Origin: Streptococcus pseudopneumoniae
GTDB taxonomy: Bacteria > Bacillota > Bacilli > Lactobacillales > Streptococcaceae
NCBI RefSeq assembly: GCF_001072375.1
Contig: NZ_JVKV01000099.1
Coordinates: 1 to 64,000 of the forward strand
Length of the DNA: 64,000 nt
Direction of reading: 5' to 3'
Positions 47,421 through 57,112 of this stretch are shown here, one piece after another. The notes under the pieces are model-generated. The model was given only the letters and a program-made list of their open reading frames with translations. It did not search any database and was not told the origin of the DNA. A program made the position numbers and the translations under genes. The stretch's first letter is position 1, and every line of letters begins with the position of its first letter.

Positions 47421-49294
47421 GATTTACAGGACTTAGTCTCAAACAAGCCCAAGCTGTTGAAGCATTAAAAAATCACATTTCCCTACCAGATGTAGAGGTG
47501 GCAGTCGCTCAGTCTGACCAAGCCTCCATCTCTATCAAGGGTGAGAACGGGCAGTATCAACTGACCTACCGTAAACCTCATCAACTCTACCGTGCCTTGT
47601 CTGTGCTGGCAACAGCTTTAGCTGAAGGTGACAAGGTAGAGATTGAGGAGCAGGCGGCTTATGAAGATTTGGCCTACATGGCGGACTGTTCGCGCAATGC
47701 CGTGCTCAATGTCGCATCTGCCAAGCAGATGATTGAAGTCTTGGCTCTCATGGGTTATTCAACTTTTGAGCTCTACATGGAAGACACTTATCAAATCGAG
47801 GGACAACCTTACTTTGGCTATTTCCGTGGGGCATACTCAGCTGAAGAGTTACAGGAAATTGAAGCCTACGCCCAGCAGTTTGACATGACTTTTGTCCCCT
47901 GCATCCAAACCTTGGCTCACTTATCAGCCTTTGTCAAATGGGGTGTCAAGGAAGTGCAGCAACTCCGCGATGTAGAAGATATCCTCCTCATCGGTGAAGA
48001 AAAAGTCTACGACCTGATTGACGGTATGTTTGCGACGTTATCTAAACTACAAACTCGCAAGGTCAACATCGGGATGGATGAAGCCCACTTGGTTGGTTTG
48101 GGACGCTACCTTATCTTGAACGGTATTGTGGACCGTAGTCTCCTTATGTGTCAACACTTGGAGCGCGTGCTGGATATTGCAGACAAGTACGGTTTCCACT
48201 GCCAGATGTGGAGCGATATGTTCTTCAAGCTCATGTCAGCAGATGGCCAGTACGACCGTGATGTGGAAATTCCAGAGGAAACACGAGTTTATCTAGACCG
48301 TCTCAAAGACCGTGTGACCTTGGTTTACTGGGATTATTATCAGGATAGCGAAGAAAAATACAATCGTAACTTCAGTAACCACCACAAGATTAGCCAGGAT
48401 ATCGCCTTTGCAGGTGGTGCTTGGAAATGGATTGGCTTTACACCTCATAACCATTTCAGTCGTCTCATTGCTCTTGAAGCAAACACAGCCTGCCGTGCCA
48501 ATCAGATTAAAGAAGTCATTGTGACTGGTTGGGGAGATAATGGTGGTGAAACAGCCCAGTTCTCGATCCTACCAAGCTTACAAATTTGGGCAGAACTCAG
48601 CTACCGCAATGATTTAGAGCGTCTATCTGCCCACTTCAAGACCAATACAGGTCTGTCAGTTGAGGACTTCATGCAGCTGGATCTAGCCAACCTCTTGCCA
48701 GACCTACCAGGTAATATACATGGTATCAACCCCAACCGCTATGTCTTTTATCAGGATGTCCTCTGTCCAATCCTTGACAAGCACATGACTCCTGAACAGG
48801 ACAAACCTCACTTTGCCCAGGCAGCTGAAACCCTTTCTGACATTAAAGAGAAAGCTGGGAACTATGCCTACCTCTTTGAGACTCAGGCCCAATTGAATAC
48901 CATTTTAAGTAGCAAGGTTGATGTGGGACGACGCATCCGTCAAGCCTATCAAGCAGGCGATAAAGAGAGCTTACAACAAATTGCTAGAGAAGAATTACCA
49001 AAACTCCGAAGCGAGATTGAAAACTTCCACAAGTTCTTTAGCCAACAATGGCTAAAAGAGAACAAGGTCTTTGGCTTGGATACAGTGGACATCCGTATGG
49101 GTGGACTCTTGCAACGGATCAAGCGCGCAGAAAGCCGCATTGAAAACTACCTAGCAGGCGAAATCTCTCGTATTGACGAACTAGACGTAGAGATCTTGCC
49201 ATTTAATGATTTCTATGGAGACAAGGACTTCGTAGCAACAACAGCCAACCAATGGCATACCATTGCGACAGCTTCAACTATTTATACGACCTAG
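47414..49294 (+). CDS. GH20 beta-hexosaminidase (GH20C type)
   Basis: This 626-aa protein has no signal peptide. The N-terminal alpha/beta domain (about residues 1-75) precedes a TIM barrel with the catalytic Asp-Glu pair in [11 protein letters not shown] (about residue 215). A long helical C-terminal region follows. The closest known protein, from memory, is the intracellular pneumococcal GH20C, which takes terminal GlcNAc or GalNAc. It is the last gene of the operon. Confidence 0.9.
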   Translation: MVRFTGLSLKQAQAVEALKNHISLPDVEVAVAQSDQASISIKGENGQYQLTYRKPHQLYRALSVLATALAEGDKVEIEEQAAYEDLAYMADCSRNAVLNVASAKQMIEVLALMGYSTFELYMEDTYQIEGQPYFGYFRGAYSAEELQEIEAYAQQFDMTFVPCIQTLAHLSAFVKWGVKEVQQLRDVEDILLIGEEKVYDLIDGMFATLSKLQTRKVNIGMDEAHLVGLGRYLILNGIVDRSLLMCQHLERVLDIADKYGFHCQMWSDMFFKLMSADGQYDRDVEIPEETRVYLDRLKDRVTLVYWDYYQDSEEKYNRNFSNHHKISQDIAFAGGAWKWIGFTPHNHFSRLIALEANTACRANQIKEVIVTGWGDNGGETAQFSILPSLQIWAELSYRNDLERLSAHFKTNTGLSVEDFMQLDLANLLPDLPGNIHGINPNRYVFYQDVLCPILDKHMTPEQDKPHFAQAAETLSDIKEKAGNYAYLFETQAQLNTILSSKVDVGRRIRQAYQAGDKESLQQIAREELPKLRSEIENFHKFFSQQWLKENKVFGLDTVDIRMGGLLQRIKRAESRIENYLAGEISRIDELDVEILPFNDFYGDKDFVATTANQWHTIATASTIYTT

Positions 49295-49355
49295 AAAAAC
49301 TCTATTCAGGAAGAAAGTTTCTCGTGAAACACACTTCTTATTATAAAAAAAAGTT

Positions 49356-49385
49356 CTCCACATAAAATAATTTGTGGAGTTTTTT
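49356..49385 (+). terminator. terminator, glycan operon
   Basis: CTCCACA (49356-49362) pairs with TGTGGAG (49373-49379), followed by six T's. Confidence 0.88.
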
Positions 49386-49398
49386 CTATAATTAGTAG

Positions 49399-49447
49399 TT
49401 TAAACTATCCTTAAAATAGGAGTATACTATTTTTGTAAACGTTATCA
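49399..49447 (+). promoter_or_regulatory. promoter plus perfect cre of the glycan ABC importer
   Basis: TTTAAA (49399-49404), 18 nt and TATACT (49423-49428). Five nt later comes TGTAAACGTTATCA (49434-49447), a 14/14 match to the CcpA site. Its place over the start of transcription predicts repression when glucose is present. Confidence 0.85.
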
Positions 49448-49501
49448 AGTCTAAAAATTGTGAGATTATCAAGTTTTAGAAAAATAAAAAGGGAGGAAAT
49501 T

Positions 49502-50431
49502 ATGAACAAGTTTTCAAAAACTTTGAGAGATAATTGGATATTTCTCTTAATGGTTTTACCAGGGACACTTTGGTTGATCTTATTCTTCTACATCCCAGTA
49601 TTTGGAAATGTGGTTGCCTTCAAAGACTACCATATGACTGGTGAAGGATTCGTCCACAGTATTATAAATAGTAAATGGGTTGGACTAGATAACTTCAGAT
49701 TCTTATTTAGTTCAAAAGATGCCTTTGTCATCACTCGAAACACTGTCCTTTACAACCTTGGATTCATCTTTATCGGTTTGATCGTGTCAGTTGGGATTGC
49801 CATTATCCTTAGTGAACTTCGCTCTAAGCAAATGGTTAAAATCTACCAAACTTCTATGTTATTCCCGTACTTCCTATCTTGGGTTATCATCAGTTTCTTT
49901 ACAGATGCTTTCCTAAATATCGATAAAGGGCTTATCAATCACACCTTAGAAGCTCTCGGAATGAAAGGGATTAACTTCTACGCAGATATCAGTATCTGGC
50001 CTTACCTCCTCCTTTTCCTAGGTATCTGGAAAGGCTTCGGATACAGTAGTGTTATGTACTACGCTACAATCATGGGTATTGACCCAACTTACTACGAAGC
50101 AGCGACAGTGGACGGTGCTAGCAAATGGCAACGTATTCGCAACGTAACCATCCCTCAGTTGACACCACTTGTGACAGTATTGACCATCCTTGCAGTCGGA
50201 AACATCTTCCGTGCAGACTTCGGTCTCTTCTACCAAATCCCTCACAACGCTGGTCAGCTCTATAGCGTAACAAACGTATTGGACGTCTATGTCTTTAATG
50301 GTTTGACTCAGACAGCAGATATCGGTATGGCATCAGCAGCCGGTCTCTATCAGTCAGTCGTTGGTTTGATTCTGGTTATTCTATCAAACTTACTTGCAAG
50401 ACGTGTTGATCCTAACTCAGCACTATTCTAG
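49502..50431 (+). CDS. carbohydrate ABC transporter permease 1 (LplB-like)
   Basis: This 309-aa protein has six membrane helices and the coupling motif EAATVDGASKWQRIRNVTIP. It belongs to the CUT1 branch with oligosaccharide-type permeases. AGGGAGGAAATT precedes ATG 49502; the frame upstream (from 49460) is leader. From memory it matches the pneumococcal complex N-glycan importer subunit encoded next to SP_0092. No ATPase gene is present, so it probably shares MsmK. Confidence 0.9.
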   Translation: MNKFSKTLRDNWIFLLMVLPGTLWLILFFYIPVFGNVVAFKDYHMTGEGFVHSIINSKWVGLDNFRFLFSSKDAFVITRNTVLYNLGFIFIGLIVSVGIAIILSELRSKQMVKIYQTSMLFPYFLSWVIISFFTDAFLNIDKGLINHTLEALGMKGINFYADISIWPYLLLFLGIWKGFGYSSVMYYATIMGIDPTYYEAATVDGASKWQRIRNVTIPQLTPLVTVLTILAVGNIFRADFGLFYQIPHNAGQLYSVTNVLDVYVFNGLTQTADIGMASAAGLYQSVVGLILVILSNLLARRVDPNSALF

Positions 50432-50444
50432 AAAGGAGGAGCAC

Positions 50445-51365
50445 ATGGCAAAAAAAATTCAAAAAGAAAAAATTGATAATGTTGGCATACACTCCTTCAG
50501 CAAGAAAGCAGATATCTTCTTTAGTATCATTTCTGGTTTGCTGGCCTTCTCTTGTATCTTGCCTTTCATCTTTGTAATCATTATCTCAGTTACAGATGAG
50601 AAGAGTATCGTTCAATATGGATATAGCTTCTTCCCATCACAGTTTGGATTAGATGGTTTTGAGTTTTTGGCTCAGTTCAAAGATAAGATTTTACAAGCAC
50701 TCTTTATCTCAGTGTTTGTGACAGTTGTCGGTACATTGACAAACGTCTTTATCACGACAACTTATGCCTATGCCATCTCGCGTTCGACATTTAAGTATCG
50801 TAAATTCTTTACAATCTTCGCTCTTCTTAGTATGTTGTTCAACGCTGGTTTGGTACCAGGCTATATTGTGGTGACACAATTGCTTCACCTTGGTGATACC
50901 ATTTGGGCCTTGATTGTTCCAATGCTTCTATCACCATTCAACATCATGTTGATGCGTTCTTTCTTCAAGAAAACCATCCCAGAAGCAATCCTCGAATCAG
51001 CTCGTATCGATGGAGCTAGTGAAGCTCGTATCTTCTTCCAAATCTGTTTGCCACTGTCATTACCAGGTATCGCAACGATCACACTATTGACAGCGCTTGG
51101 CTTCTGGAATGACTGGTTTAACGCCCTTCTTTACATCAAGAGTGATAACTTGTATCCGTTGCAATATTTGCTTATGCAAATTCAAAACAACATGGATTAC
51201 ATTGCTAAGTCAGTTGGTATGTCAGGACAACTTGCGGTTGCCCTACCAAAAGAAACAGGTCGTATGGCTATGGTCGTAGTTGCGACTGTTCCGATTGCGA
51301 TCCTCTACCCATTCTTCCAACGCTACTTTGTAAAAGGTTTGACTATCGGTGGTGTTAAAGAGTAA
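50445..51365 (+). CDS. carbohydrate ABC transporter permease 2
   Basis: This 306-aa CUT1 permease has six helices and the coupling motif ESARIDGASEARIFFQICLP. AAAGGAGGAG precedes ATG 50445, 13 nt after the first permease. It pairs with it to form the pore. Confidence 0.9.
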   Translation: MAKKIQKEKIDNVGIHSFSKKADIFFSIISGLLAFSCILPFIFVIIISVTDEKSIVQYGYSFFPSQFGLDGFEFLAQFKDKILQALFISVFVTVVGTLTNVFITTTYAYAISRSTFKYRKFFTIFALLSMLFNAGLVPGYIVVTQLLHLGDTIWALIVPMLLSPFNIMLMRSFFKKTIPEAILESARIDGASEARIFFQICLPLSLPGIATITLLTALGFWNDWFNALLYIKSDNLYPLQYLLMQIQNNMDYIAKSVGMSGQLAVALPKETGRMAMVVVATVPIAILYPFFQRYFVKGLTIGGVKE

Positions 51366-51373
51366 GGATATTT

Positions 51374-51393
51374 AAGAAACAATGTTTCTTTTC
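51374..51393 (+). other. small hairpin between permease and binding-protein genes
   Basis: AAGAAAC-aat-GTTTCTT is followed by TTC. It may stabilise the 3' end of the permease message or weakly attenuate the downstream gene. Confidence 0.45.
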
Positions 51394-51474
51394 TAACTCT
51401 GATTTTTCTGGCAAAGGAAAATCAATAATCTAATTTTGTTAATAACTTTAAAAATAAAAAAAGGAGTTTTTATA

Positions 51475-52956
51475 ATGAAAAACTGGAAAAAATATGCTTT
51501 TGCATCTGCTAGCCTTGTCGCTTTAGCTGCTAGCCTTGCAGCTTGTGGAAACCTTAAAGGAAACAACCAAAAAGCTGCTGAATCATCATCTTCAGGTGAT
51601 AAGACTGTTATCAAAATGTATCAAATCGGTGACAAACCAGATAACTTGGACGAATTGCTAGAAAATGCAAACAAAATCATCGGAGAAAAAGTTGGCGCTA
51701 AATTGGATATCCAATACCTTGGTTGGGGTGACTACAGCAAGAAAATGTCAGTTATCACTTCATCAGGTGAAAACTATGATATCGCCTTTGCAGATAACTA
51801 TGTCGTAAACGCTCAAAAAGGTGCTTATGCTGACTTGACAGAATTGTACAAGAAAGAAGGAGCTGAACTTTACAAAGCACTTGACCCAGCTTACATCAAA
51901 GGTAACACTGTAAACGGTAAGATCTATTCTGTTCCAGTTGCAGCCAACGTTGCATCTTCACAAAACTTTGCCTTCAACGGCCCACTTCTTGAAAAATATG
52001 GAATTGATATCTCAGGTGTAACTTCATACGAAACACTTGAACCAGTATTGAAACAAATCAAAGAAAAAGCTCCAGATGTAATGCCATTTGCTGTTGGTAA
52101 AAACTTTATCCCATCAGAAAACTTTGACTACCCAGTTGCAAACGGACTTCCATTTGTCATCGACCTTGAAGGTGACACTACTAAGATCGTAAACCGTTAC
52201 GAAGTTCCTCGTTTCGTAGAACACTTGAAGACTCTTCACAAATTCTATGAAGCAGGATACATTCCAAAAGACGTAGCAACAAGCGAAACTTCATATGACC
52301 TTACTCAAGATACTTGGTTTGCTCGCGAAGAAACAGTAGGACCAGCTGACTACGGTAGCAGCTTGCTTTCTCGTGTTGCTAACAGAGACATCCAAATTAA
52401 ACCATTTACTAACTTCATCAAGAAAAACCAAACAACTCAAGTTGCTAACTTTGTAATCTCAAACAACTCTAAGAACAAAGAAAAAGCAATGGAAGTATTG
52501 AACCTCTTGAACACTAACCCAGAACTCTTGAACGGACTTGTTTATGGACCAGAAGGCAAGAACTGGGAAAAAGTTGCAGGTAAAGAAAACCGTGTTAAAG
52601 TCCTTGACGGTTACAAAGGAAACACTCACATGTCAGGATGGAACACTGGTAACAACTGGATCCTTTACATCAACGAAAACGTTACAGATGAACAAATTGC
52701 ACAATCTAAGAAAGACTTGGAAACTGCAAAAGAATCTCCAGCGCTTGGATTCATCTTTAACACTGACAACGTGAAATCTGAAATCTCAGCTATCACTAAC
52801 ACTATGCAACAATTCGATACAGCTATCAACACTGGTACTGTAGACCCAGAAAAAGCTATTCCAGAATTGATGGAAAAACTTAAATCTGAAGGTGCTTACC
52901 AAAAAGTATTGGATGAAATGCAAAAACAATACGACGAATTCTTGAAAAGCAAATAA
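51475..52956 (+). CDS. sugar-binding lipoprotein of ABC importer (NgtS-like)
   Basis: This 493-aa lipoprotein has a signal peptide with lipobox SLAAC (Cys at about residue 23), a Ser-rich linker and a type I solute-binding fold. The protein closely recalls pneumococcal SP_0092, the complex N-glycan binding protein. ATG 51475 has AAAAAAGGAG upstream; the earlier frame start at 51436 has none. The codon bias (AAC, CTT, GGT) suggests high expression. Confidence 0.9.
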   Translation: MKNWKKYAFASASLVALAASLAACGNLKGNNQKAAESSSSGDKTVIKMYQIGDKPDNLDELLENANKIIGEKVGAKLDIQYLGWGDYSKKMSVITSSGENYDIAFADNYVVNAQKGAYADLTELYKKEGAELYKALDPAYIKGNTVNGKIYSVPVAANVASSQNFAFNGPLLEKYGIDISGVTSYETLEPVLKQIKEKAPDVMPFAVGKNFIPSENFDYPVANGLPFVIDLEGDTTKIVNRYEVPRFVEHLKTLHKFYEAGYIPKDVATSETSYDLTQDTWFAREETVGPADYGSSLLSRVANRDIQIKPFTNFIKKNQTTQVANFVISNNSKNKEKAMEVLNLLNTNPELLNGLVYGPEGKNWEKVAGKENRVKVLDGYKGNTHMSGWNTGNNWILYINENVTDEQIAQSKKDLETAKESPALGFIFNTDNVKSEISAITNTMQQFDTAINTGTVDPEKAIPELMEKLKSEGAYQKVLDEMQKQYDEFLKSK

Positions 52957-52997
52957 TCGCAAGAACAATTGATTTCGTGTATTCATTCCTAAAAAGA

Positions 52998-53047
52998 GCA
53001 ATCACTGCCTTATCTGGTTTTTCCAGACGGGGTGGTGATTCTTTTTA
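52998..53047 (+). terminator. terminator, ABC importer operon
   Basis: AATCAC pairs with GTGATT, enclosing the inner stem TCTGG/CCAGA, then TCTTTTT follows. Confidence 0.8.
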
Positions 53048-53119
53048 GGGTAAGTGCATATAATTATCTGTATTTCTATCTAGATATTTGCTCTTACATA
53101 TAACATTGGACACAGACAT

Positions 53120-53809
53120 ATGAAAAAATACCATCTACTCTTTAAAATCAGTGCAATCTTATCCTACTTATTTTTCGTATATGGACTCTCTCAGCTAACA
53201 CTGGTGGTTCAAAATTACTGGCAGTTTTCTTCTCAGATTGGCAATTTTTTCTGGATTAAAAATCTTATCAGTCTTGTCTTTATTGGCCTCATGATTTGGA
53301 TTTTAGTCAAGACAGGACATGGCTATCTTTTTGTTATTCCAAAGAAAAAATGGCTATGATATACAGTTTTGACGGTTCTCGTAACTGTACTTTGTATATC
53401 TTTTAATTTCCAAACGGCAAGACAGGTACAGTCAACCTCTGAAGGCTGGGCTGTACTAATCGGCTATAGTGAGACAAATTTTGCCGAATTGGGTCTCTAC
53501 CTGACCTTATTTTTCCTAGGTCCTCTGATGGAAGAGTTGATTTATAGGGGTTTGTTCCAACACGCCTTCTTTAAAGATTCGAAGCTTGGACTTGACCTGA
53601 TTCTTCCTTCGGTTTTGTTTGCTCTTCCTCATTTTTCTAGCTTTCCCAATTTCTTAGATATTCTTGTTTTTTCGACATTTGGATTATGTTGTGCTGGATT
53701 AACTCGTTATACCAAGAGTATCTATCCTAGCTATGCAGTCCATGTGATTAATAATATTGTAGCAACTTTGCCATTTTTGTTAACTTTTCTTCATCGAATA
53801 TTTAGTTGA
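53120..53809 (+). pseudogene. CPBP intramembrane protease gene with in-frame stop
   Basis: Two open frames in the same phase (53120-53359 and from 53369) are split by one TGA at 53357-53359. Read through it, the protein would be 229 aa with about six to seven membrane helices and the CPBP motifs PLMEELIYRG (EExxxR), ALPHF and HVINNIVA in the second half. Sequence on both sides is intact and keeps coding character, so the break is recent, or the base is wrong, or there is read-through. A TTG at 53369 lacks a ribosome site. CPBP proteins act in CAAX-like processing or bacteriocin immunity. Confidence 0.8.
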
Positions 53810-53857
53810 AACAAAATCTGAAAATGGGTCTTGTTTTTCATTTTTCGGTCAAATAAA

Positions 53858-53886
53858 TTGCATTCGCTTTCTTGGGAGAGTATACT
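53858..53886 (+). promoter_or_regulatory. promoter of trhO
   Basis: TTGCAT (53858-53863), 17 nt and TATACT (53881-53886). The frame's first ATG at 53898 is only 11 nt past the -10 and lacks a ribosome site. Confidence 0.75.
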
Positions 53887-53942
53887 GGTATAGTTGAATG
53901 AAAAATTCTGATAATTTAATCTTAGAAAAGAGAATCAATCTT

Positions 53943-54929
53943 ATGACAAAAGATATTCGAGTTTTACTTTACTATAAATATGTTCCAATCAAAAACGCGG
54001 AACAATTTGCTGCAGACCATTTGGCTTTCTGTAAGTCTATCGGGCTCAAGGGCCGTATCCTAGTGGCAGACGAAGGAATCAACGGAACCGTTTCTGGTGA
54101 CTACGAAACAACGCAAAAATACATGGACTACGTTCATAGCCTTCCAGGTATGGAAGACCTCTGGTTCAAGATTGACGAAGAAAGTGAGCAAGCCTTCAAG
54201 AAGATGTTTGTTCGCTACAAGAAAGAGATTGTCCACCTTGGTTTAGAGGATGATAACTTTGACAACGACATCGACCCACTTGAAACAACAGGTGCTTACT
54301 TGTCTCCAAAAGAATTTAAAGAAGCCCTTCTTGACGAAGATACAGTTGTCCTTGATACTCGTAATGACTATGAGTACGACCTTGGACACTTCCGTGGGGC
54401 TATCCGTCCAGACATTCGTAACTTCCGTGAGTTACCACAATGGGTCCGTGATAACAAGGAAAAGTTCATGGACAAGCGCGTCGTAGTTTACTGTACAGGT
54501 GGAGTCCGCTGTGAGAAATTCTCTGGCTGGATGGTCCGTGAAGGCTACAAAGATGTCGGTCAATTGCATGGAGGAATTGCGACTTATGGTAAAGATCCAG
54601 AGATTCAAGGAGAACTTTGGGATGGGAAAATGTACGTATTTGACGAACGTATAGCAGTCGATGTCAACCATGTCAATCCAACTATCGTCGGGAAAGACTG
54701 GTTCGATGGTACACCTTGCGAACGCTATGTCAACTGTGGAAATCCTTTCTGTAACCGCCGTATCTTGACATCAGAAGACAATGAAGACAAATATCTTCGT
54801 GGTTGCTCACACGAGTGTCGTGTTCACCCACGTAATCGCTATGTTTTAGAGCATGAATTGACACAAGATCAAGTTATCGAACGTTTAGCAAAAATTGGTG
54901 AGAGCCTGGATCATTCTGAAGTTGTATAA
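53943..54929 (+). CDS. trhO: tRNA U34 hydroxylase TrhO (rhodanese, UPF0176)
   Basis: This 328-aa protein has an acylphosphatase-like N domain ([19 protein letters not shown]), a rhodanese domain with the active-site loop [16 protein letters not shown] and a C-terminal cysteine cluster ([21 protein letters not shown]). TrhO makes 5-hydroxyuridine at tRNA position 34 with oxygen. [13 protein letters not shown] is the usual N-terminus; AAAAGAG is a modest ribosome site. Confidence 0.92.
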   Translation: MTKDIRVLLYYKYVPIKNAEQFAADHLAFCKSIGLKGRILVADEGINGTVSGDYETTQKYMDYVHSLPGMEDLWFKIDEESEQAFKKMFVRYKKEIVHLGLEDDNFDNDIDPLETTGAYLSPKEFKEALLDEDTVVLDTRNDYEYDLGHFRGAIRPDIRNFRELPQWVRDNKEKFMDKRVVVYCTGGVRCEKFSGWMVREGYKDVGQLHGGIATYGKDPEIQGELWDGKMYVFDERIAVDVNHVNPTIVGKDWFDGTPCERYVNCGNPFCNRRILTSEDNEDKYLRGCSHECRVHPRNRYVLEHELTQDQVIERLAKIGESLDHSEVV

Positions 54930-54936
54930 TAAACAT

Positions 54937-54959
54937 TAACAGCCCTAAAAGGCTGTTTT
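54937..54959 (+). terminator. terminator, trhO
   Basis: The 7-bp stem AACAGCC / GGCTGTT is followed by T's. Confidence 0.85.
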
Positions 54960-55017
54960 TCTATGCTTTTGACTAAAAAATCTTAAATTTGTTTCTGCAT
55001 CTTTCAGGAAAATGGTG

Positions 55018-55040
55018 TATACTATATGTAAACGATTTCA
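55018..55040 (+). promoter_or_regulatory. -10 element plus perfect cre of the DUF4299 gene
   Basis: TATACT (55018-55023), then 3 nt later TGTAAACGATTTCA (55027-55040), a 14/14 CcpA match. The arrangement is almost the same as at the glycan importer promoter (49423-49447). Confidence 0.8.
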
Positions 55041-55052
55041 AAGGAGACCATT

Positions 55053-55910
55053 ATGGTTAAAACATTTTTTATTCCAAATAAACAAAGTATTTTAGGACAA
55101 CAGGAGATTCTTACAGCTAAATCAATTTTAAGTTTGGTAGAAGGCTTAGAGTCCCATAGTTATGATGCTGTTTACCTGCGTCAACCTCTCAATCGCCTTG
55201 AGTATATCGAGTGTGGAATCGTAGGCAAGTCTCAATTTCTCTTTAAAGTTCGATATCTAGATACTCAAAAAGGCTATCAAGTAATCATTCCTGACTTGAT
55301 TACAAGAGCTGACTGGGAGATTGTAGAAACTCTCTTGCAAGCCTTGTCTAGTAAGGTTGGTGAAGCAGTTGAAGGCTTGGCAGACTTTGATTTGGAAAAC
55401 TATTTCCAAGAAACTGTTAAGAACTATCTAGCTGATAAAGCTGCTCATTTAGATTTCTGCCAGGGTATTCTATCACCTGTCTACTTTGATAAGAAAGATT
55501 TGGAAAGTTTCTTAGAAGAAGATGGAGTGGCACGTTTTGAAGCATTAGTCAAAAAGGTTCAAGAATCAGATGCCTACCCTGCAAGTGCGAAATTCTACCC
55601 AGATAGTGAAGGTAAGATCCACGGCATCTATCACCTGGCTCAGGGAGTTAAGACAATTTTGCCGAAAGGTCCTGTTGTTCCTGTGCCTTATGTTGAGCAG
55701 TTGGCTGGCAAGGAACTTATCTGGGAGATTGACTTGGTAAAAATCTCTGGAGATGGTTCTAAGCCTGAAGACTACGAAGCAGTAGCTAGACTGGATTACC
55801 AAGCCTTTTTAGAAGCTCTTCCAAAGGAACTTTGTCAGGATTTGGACGCCAACCAAATAGTGGTAGGACCAGTTTCAGGAGAGGATTTTGAAGTCTTAGC
55901 AAATAGATAA
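55053..55910 (+). CDS. DUF4299 family protein, unknown function
   Basis: This 285-aa cytosolic acidic protein has no signal peptide or membrane helix and resembles the streptococcal DUF4299 family. It has mixed alpha/beta composition with no catalytic motif that I recognise. RBS AAAGGAG. The 14/14 cre in its leader makes it a likely carbon-catabolite regulated gene, a hint of a metabolic or stress role. Confidence 0.7.
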   Translation: MVKTFFIPNKQSILGQQEILTAKSILSLVEGLESHSYDAVYLRQPLNRLEYIECGIVGKSQFLFKVRYLDTQKGYQVIIPDLITRADWEIVETLLQALSSKVGEAVEGLADFDLENYFQETVKNYLADKAAHLDFCQGILSPVYFDKKDLESFLEEDGVARFEALVKKVQESDAYPASAKFYPDSEGKIHGIYHLAQGVKTILPKGPVVPVPYVEQLAGKELIWEIDLVKISGDGSKPEDYEAVARLDYQAFLEALPKELCQDLDANQIVVGPVSGEDFEVLANR

Positions 55911-55944
55911 AAAAGAAATTTGGGGTAAAAGTCCAAATATAAAG

Positions 55945-56004
55945 TAAAAAAGCAGACAAGATTAGTTTTCTGATTATCAGAATTCTGTCTTGTTCGCTTT
56001 TTTG
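55945..56004. terminator. bidirectional terminator after DUF4299 gene
   Basis: AAAAAGC-aGACAAGA pairs with TCTTGTC-like and GCTTTTTT arms, with a second small stem (TTCTGAttaTCAGAA) in the loop. T runs on both strands serve the two convergent genes. Confidence 0.8.
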
Positions 56005-56067
56005 TTTCTAAAATTTTATAGTAATGATCCTCTAAAGCTAATATCTTTCTATCTCGCTACCTTTATC

Positions 56068-57024
56068 TTACATAAAAGCTAGGATTCGTAGATATTCAAA
56101 AACTAGAGTCATTTCTGCTAGGAAGAAGAGAAATAGGATACCACCGTTGACCAAGAAAGCTAAGAGAAGGCGATAGAAGGAGTCAGTTTGGCTATCTTTA
56201 CTTGGTCTTGAGATGGTATAGAGGTTGGCAAGAAGTACCAGACCAATGCTAATGAGGCAAAGAAGAGCCGCAAAACGTAGACTATTAAAGAAGGCAAAGA
56301 AACTGGCAATACCCGTGAGCAGGATAGGAAGGGCGAAGAGTCTGCTGTACTCTTGCAAGGCTTTTTCCAGTGTCCAGTCATTGTCTTGATTGACAAAACG
56401 TTTAACCACGAATCCACCCATAAGGATAGAAAAGAAGAATAAGCTTGTCGCTACCAAGATGGAGAAGATAGAAAAGAGATTCAGTGAAGGGAACTGCTCG
56501 CTGACATGAGAGTTGATAGCCGCCATATGGCCGTAGTAGTTATGCTTGATATGATAAATCGCACAGAAGAAACTAAGAGCAGAAAAGATAGTCAGCAGGG
56601 CAAAGGCATTATAACTATGTTTTTTATCTGTATCAATGCTTGTTGTCGGTTCTTTAAGGGCACCTTGTAGCCAAAACCAAAGATCAGCCAGTTCTTCTTT
56701 GAATACTGTGAATAGTGCTGTTTTGGCAGATACAGAATCTGGTAAAAACGGGCTTTCCAAAGATTGACTTTTCTGAGAAGCTTCTTTAACAGGTTTTTCT
56801 GACTCGTCTATCTTTTCTGATTTTTCAGCGAGCTCTTCAGTCTCTACAGTTTCCTCACTAGTTTCCTTATCTTCTGGATTGACTTGAGGATTTTCCTCAA
56901 CTACTGGCGCCTCGTCTCTTGTCTCTGAATCTTCTTCAAGGAGAACTGAGTCGGATGGGCTATCTTTTTTATCATTGTTGGCTGTTTTTTCGAAATCAGC
57001 ACTTTCAAACCATTCTTGAGTCAT
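56068..57024 (-). CDS. membrane protein with acidic cytosolic N-terminus
   Basis: This 318-aa protein has a Glu/Asp/Ser-rich low-complexity N-terminus (residues 1-115) and five predicted membrane helices after about residue 140. From memory it resembles pneumococcal proteins of the DUF6574 type; no function is known. RBS AGGGAGG. It lies downstream of the PadR/DUF1700/DUF4097 genes on the same strand with an 88-bp gap and may be read from the same promoter. Confidence 0.7.
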   Translation of the reverse strand: MTQEWFESADFEKTANNDKKDSPSDSVLLEEDSETRDEAPVVEENPQVNPEDKETSEETVETEELAEKSEKIDESEKPVKEASQKSQSLESPFLPDSVSAKTALFTVFKEELADLWFWLQGALKEPTTSIDTDKKHSYNAFALLTIFSALSFFCAIYHIKHNYYGHMAAINSHVSEQFPSLNLFSIFSILVATSLFFFSILMGGFVVKRFVNQDNDWTLEKALQEYSRLFALPILLTGIASFFAFFNSLRFAALLCLISIGLVLLANLYTISRPSKDSQTDSFYRLLLAFLVNGGILFLFFLAEMTLVFEYLRILAFM

Positions 57025-57112
57025 AATAGACCTCCCTTTTTTTGATTAATTTTTGAGTAGTAACTACTAGTTGTCTTTATTCATGATTTCTATAAGAAAG
57101 CAAGCGATCTTA

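Noticed and set aside
53369-53809. Independent gene for the second half of the CPBP protein
   Set aside because: It is in the same phase as the first half, starts with TTG without a ribosome site and lacks the N-terminal helices; a broken single gene explains it better.
53859-53872. Cre-like sequence in the trhO promoter spacer
   Set aside because: Only 11 of 14 positions match, which is within chance for AT-rich spacers.
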